Source of the DNA: Cloacibacterium caeni_C
GTDB lineage: Bacteria; Bacteroidota; Bacteroidia; Flavobacteriales; Weeksellaceae
Assembly: GCA_002422665.1 (NCBI GenBank)
Contig: DITA01000047.1
Coordinates: 10,461-74,460, forward strand
DNA: 64,000 nucleotides
Reading direction: 5' to 3'
The notes under the pieces are model-generated. The model made no database searches. It worked only from the letters and a program-made list of their open reading frames with translations, and was not told the origin of the DNA. The stretch's first letter is position 1; each line of letters opens with the position of its first letter. Positions 61,116-64,000 of this stretch are shown piece by piece. A program made the translations under genes and the position numbers.

Positions 61116-61694
61116 ATGAAAACAAGAATTTACTTAACGCTCGCAGTTTCAGGAATATTTTTGATTCAATGTTCCAAGGAAACGGGAAATAAAGGTGTTT
61201 TGCCCAAGGAAATTATTCCGCAAAAACAATTAACGAAAGCTGATTTAAAAAAAATCGCCGAAGAAACCAAAAAGAATTTGGTGACCAATCTTACGCAGAA
61301 AATTTCTGAAAAAGGAGCCGAAAATGCTTTAGAATTTTGTAATGTAAACGCCATTCCGCTTACCAAACAGTTGGAAGACCAGCATGATGTGACGATAAAA
61401 AGAGTTTCTGATAAAAATAGAAATTCTGATAACGCAGCAAATGCTGCTGAATTGAAAATTATAGAACAGTTCAAAGCACAATTGGCCAAAAAAGAAGAAC
61501 TAAAAGCAACGATGGAAAACGGAGTTTTTTATGCGCCAATTACCACTAATAGTATGTGTTTGCAATGTCATGGCTCCGAAAAAGATATAAAACCAGAAAC
61601 CTTAGCGAAAATAAAATCACTCTATCCTAATGATAAAGCAACAGGATATCAAGAGAATGAAATGCGAGGTTTGATGGTGATTAAACCGAACTAA
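61116..61694 (+). CDS. DUF3365 haem-binding lipoprotein
   Basis: The 192-residue protein has a lipoprotein signal with Cys19 (GIFLIQCSKE). A DUF3365 (Tll0287-like) domain follows, with the c-type haem motif CLQCH at 148-152. The mid-region VNAIPLTKQLEDQHDVTIKR is typical. Members are thought to be redox or gas sensors; here the domain stands alone on a lipid anchor. Divergent from the broken NTF2-like gene. Confidence 0.87.
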   Translation: MKTRIYLTLAVSGIFLIQCSKETGNKGVLPKEIIPQKQLTKADLKKIAEETKKNLVTNLTQKISEKGAENALEFCNVNAIPLTKQLEDQHDVTIKRVSDKNRNSDNAANAAELKIIEQFKAQLAKKEELKATMENGVFYAPITTNSMCLQCHGSEKDIKPETLAKIKSLYPNDKATGYQENEMRGLMVIKPN

Positions 61695-61715
61695 ATGAAG
61701 TGTTTCCATATAAAG

Positions 61716-61748
61716 AAAGTCGGCTTCAGAATTTCTGAAACCGACTTT
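61716..61748 (+). terminator. Terminator after the DUF3365 gene
   Basis: A 15-bp stem (AAAGTCGGCTTCAGA / TCTGAAACCGACTTT, one G-U pair) runs into a T-tract, between convergent genes. Confidence 0.82.
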
Positions 61749-61773
61749 TTGTATATATGAATGATTGATTGGG

Positions 61774-62679
61774 TTATCTTTGGTTTTGAACAAATTTGTT
61801 CAATTCTCTGGCGTAACTTTCGAAATCAAAAGCGTCGTACAATTCGAAATAATTTCTTTTGTCTACACAATTTCTATAAGCCATCTTAGCAAATTCTAAT
61901 CTGTTTTTGTCAAAACTAAACTCTTTCATAATAGATTTGATTTGTCTCGTGTTGAAATCAGTTCTATTGAGTTGGCTTTTTAAGAAATCTAATCTTCTGT
62001 CATCAAAACTCTGTTTTTTCAGCATTTGTAAGAAAGAAGAGAATTCTCTTTCGCTCATTACATTTCCGTAAGTGTCTCCGTATCCGTAATCGTTTTGATA
62101 ATCATCATAAGGATCCCAAGAATTTCCGTTTCCATTTCCGTAAGGACTGTTCCAAGTGTCATTCCAAACATTTCCGTAGTTGTTTCTTAGGTTGTAAGTT
62201 CCTAAAAGATATAAACCTTGATGTGTAAAATAGTCTAAAACCAATCTGGTGTTGTTTTTGATATTGATTCTAGTTCTGTACACTAGGAAATTTCTTTCAT
62301 AGATAGAAATAACGTTGTTTCCTGGCATCAAGTCAAAAAATCTAAATTTTCCTGAAGCGTTAGAAATTTTTTGGTCGCCAATTTCTATGCTAAAGTAACC
62401 TTGCTCTGGAATTCTTAAGAAAACTTCGGCGTAACCATAAGCGTAGTTTTGGTTCCAATTATAATTAGGTCTTGATTTTTCTGTAGAATTTCTAAAACCA
62501 TTATCGTTTCTAAAAACTGAAGATTTATCTTGAGAGTTATTTCTGCCAAAAGCTTCATTTTTTGCAGAAGTTTCGGTTTTGCTCGCTTCGTTTTTTAATA
62601 ATTCTCCAGCTTTTCCTGCTTCTTGTGCACTAAATCCTAGTGCGATGAATGCGGCTAATAAAAAATAAAATTTTCTCAT
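61774..62679 (-). CDS. DUF4476 domain-containing exported protein
   Basis: The 301-residue protein has a signal peptide (MRKFYFLLAAFIALGFSAQ), a low-complexity Asn/Ser/Gly-rich region, a small beta domain (VFLRIPEQGYFSIEIGDQKI) and a C-terminal DUF4476 helical domain (MSEREFSSFLQMLKKQSFDD, FDKNRLEFAKMAY). DUF4476 is frequent in Bacteroidota and its function is unknown. I chose the ATG at 62679, which puts the signal peptide at the start; an ATG three codons upstream is possible. Confidence 0.85.
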   Translation of the reverse strand: MRKFYFLLAAFIALGFSAQEAGKAGELLKNEASKTETSAKNEAFGRNNSQDKSSVFRNDNGFRNSTEKSRPNYNWNQNYAYGYAEVFLRIPEQGYFSIEIGDQKISNASGKFRFFDLMPGNNVISIYERNFLVYRTRINIKNNTRLVLDYFTHQGLYLLGTYNLRNNYGNVWNDTWNSPYGNGNGNSWDPYDDYQNDYGYGDTYGNVMSEREFSSFLQMLKKQSFDDRRLDFLKSQLNRTDFNTRQIKSIMKEFSFDKNRLEFAKMAYRNCVDKRNYFELYDAFDFESYARELNKFVQNQR

Positions 62680-62812
62680 ATTATACATTTTTAAATAAAT
62701 TTTTCTTGGCTGCTTCTAAAGTCTTGCCTCGAAAAACTTAGGGTTGCTGTTATGAGATATTCTATTTCCGTGCCAAAGTCAGAAAACGCTTTCTGGAAAG
62801 GCTTTATAAAGG

Positions 62813-62851
62813 AAAAACGCAACAAAATTTTATGATTTTAGTTGCGTTTTT
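62813..62851. terminator. Hairpin in the DUF4476-AraC spacer
   Basis: Arms AAAAACGCAAC and GTTGCGTTTTT enclose a 17-nt loop. It lies 110 bp after the AraC-type gene stop and upstream of the DUF4476 gene, so it may end the AraC transcript. The rest of 62680-62961 shows no gene. Confidence 0.55.
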
Positions 62852-62961
62852 ATAAAAAATATGAAAAGTTTTGCGTTTGTTCTGTATGTAATTTTACAAT
62901 ACAAAGGTATGCTAAGAATTGCAATGAATTCTTGTAAAAAATCTTCGGAAAATGGTAATTT

Positions 62962-63843
62962 TTATTTATTAAGATGTTGTCTGAATTCAGAAGGCGAAAT
63001 TCTAGCGTGTGTTTTAAAAAACTTGGTAAAATAAGAATTGTCTTCAAAACCTAATTGAAATGAAATCTGAGAAATGCTTAACTCTGTATTGATGAGCAAT
63101 CTTTTAGCTTCTAGAATAATCCTGTTTCTAATGATTTCTCCAGCTTTTTTGCCAGCGAAAGTTCTACATACGAAATTGAGGTAATTTGCAGTAATCGCGA
63201 GCTTGTCTGCATAAAATTTGGGATAATGTTCGGTAGAGTAGTTTTCTTCTACCAGCTTTTGGAATTTATTGATTAAAATTCTTTGATTGGTAATATTTAT
63301 GTTTTCGTCTGTATTTTCTTCGTCGTTTAAAATGAAGTAAAACAATTCGAGAAGATAAATTCTGATTAAATCTTCGGATTTTCTTTTTTGTTGTTTGTAT
63401 TCGAAATTAATTTTGTCAAAAATTTCTTTGAGTTCTTCAGCTTTGTCTTTTTTGATTTGATAAGAAGTGAAGTTTCCATTAATTCTGAAAAAAGGCAATT
63501 TATCTATACAATGAGATTTTGCGAGAAATGAAGTGAAAAATTCTGCATTGAAATTAATCAAATAACCTTTGGTCACTTGTTTTTTGAAATTCAAATCATG
63601 TACTTGTCCCGCAGAAATAAAATAGATGATGGGAGAATCTATAGAATAGTCTTCGAAATCTATTTTATGAATTCCAGCGCCTTCTTCTACGTACAGAATC
63701 TGGTGAAAAGTGTGACGATGAGGTTTTTCTGGAATAAAACTTTTTTCTGTCAATAAATCTTGCAATTCATGAACTACGATTTCACTTTCTGAATTTTCAG
63801 TAGAAATTAAATCGCAAGCGCTATAAACAGGAAAATTACTCAT
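62962..63843 (-). CDS. AraC family transcriptional regulator
   Basis: The 293-residue protein has an N-terminal cupin-like sensing domain (HTFHQILYVEEGAGIHKIDF) and a C-terminal double helix-turn-helix (about residues 190-293; YADKLAITANYLNFVCRTF, ELSISQISFQLGFEDNSYFT). The ligand and targets are unknown. It starts 8 bp after the thioredoxin stop codon on the same strand, so co-transcription is possible. Confidence 0.92.
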   Translation of the reverse strand: MSNFPVYSACDLISTENSESEIVVHELQDLLTEKSFIPEKPHRHTFHQILYVEEGAGIHKIDFEDYSIDSPIIYFISAGQVHDLNFKKQVTKGYLINFNAEFFTSFLAKSHCIDKLPFFRINGNFTSYQIKKDKAEELKEIFDKINFEYKQQKRKSEDLIRIYLLELFYFILNDEENTDENINITNQRILINKFQKLVEENYSTEHYPKFYADKLAITANYLNFVCRTFAGKKAGEIIRNRIILEAKRLLINTELSISQISFQLGFEDNSYFTKFFKTHARISPSEFRQHLNK

Positions 63844-63851
63844 AAATGAGA

Positions 63852-64000
63852 TTATTTGTGTTGATTGATGAGATTCACCAAAGTATTTACATCATGTACG
63901 CCACTTTCTCTCCAAAGCATTTCGCCTTTTTTAAAAAGAGCAAGTGTAGGAACGCCTCTCACGTTATATTGAGCTGCAATATCAGGATATTGGTCTACAT
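63852..64000 (-). CDS. Thioredoxin-family protein, C-terminal part
   Basis: The gene runs in from the right edge. The visible 49 residues include VDQYPDIAAQYNVRGVPTLA with the cis-Pro motif GVPT, then LFKKGEMLWRESGV, the last strands and helix of thioredoxin. The CxxC active site lies outside the window, so a redox role cannot be confirmed. It ends just before the AraC gene. Confidence 0.88.
   Translation of the reverse strand, partial: VDQYPDIAAQYNVRGVPTLALFKKGEMLWRESGVHDVNTLVNLINQHK

Noticed and set aside
1..64000. CRISPR arrays, rRNA or tRNA genes, prophage or integrative element
   Set aside because: No regularly spaced repeats, no RNA gene signatures, and no integrase, phage structural or conjugation genes were found.

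Overview
The window is AT-rich bacterial DNA from a member of the Bacteroidota, most likely a flavobacterium of the Chryseobacterium/Cloacibacterium type (Weeksellaceae). This rests on the Bacteroidota -7 promoter box TAnnTTTG in front of many genes, a secreted protein with a type IX secretion sorting tail, the flavobacterial FtsZ tail, GH3-family and DUF4476 proteins, menaquinone synthesis (menD), and a meso-diaminopimelate type MurE (DNPR motif). A run of 126 N inside rseP marks a draft or scaffolded assembly. I saw no rRNA, tRNA or CRISPR array.

Layout: (1) 1-3.6 kb, plus strand, haem biosynthesis: hemA (5' end cut off), hemC, hemD, hemE. (2) 3.6-6.4 kb, minus strand, three separately promoted genes: nitroreductase, GH3-family protein, bacilliredoxin. 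(3) 6.5-23.6 kb, minus strand, a complete-looking division and cell wall (dcw) operon in the order mraZ, rsmH, ftsL-like, ftsI, murE, small gene, mraY, murD, ftsW, murG, small gene, murC, ftsQ, ftsA, ftsZ, yqeY. It starts at a promoter overlapped by a two-repeat MraZ operator and ends at a strong hairpin after yqeY. murF and ddl are absent. Palindromic repeats sit in the murG/ftsW, ftsW/murD and murD/mraY gaps. (4) 23.8-29.7 kb: alpha/beta hydrolase, engB and an ElaA-like acetyltransferase on plus; a TPR histidine kinase/response regulator pair, msrA and a small surface protein on minus. (5) 29.8-40.9 kb: secA, DUF2795, a remnant of a sugar epimerase gene, DUF2797, an AsmA-like protein, an S9 peptidase, a T9SS cargo protein and the L21/L27 ribosomal operon. 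(6) 41-49.8 kb: acyltransferase, miaE, DUF502, tryptophanase, barrel and lipoproteins, an S41 peptidase, uvrB. (7) 49.85-50.6 kb: a REP-associated Y1 transposase with three two-hairpin repeat units. (8) 50.6-64 kb: membrane proteins, an AI-2E family permease, pabB/pabC, menD, rseP (with gap), a nitrilase-family amidase, an NTF2-like gene broken by one stop codon, a haem-binding DUF3365 lipoprotein, DUF4476, an AraC regulator and the 3' end of a thioredoxin gene.

Most of the content is housekeeping. The less ordinary features are non-coding: the RAYT/REP cluster, a second palindromic repeat family in the dcw operon whose hairpin resembles the RAYT repeats, the MraZ operator, and a set of promoters whose -7 box ends only 4-6 nt before the start codon, which predicts leaderless mRNAs. 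I found no clear candidate for a wholly new multi-gene system.
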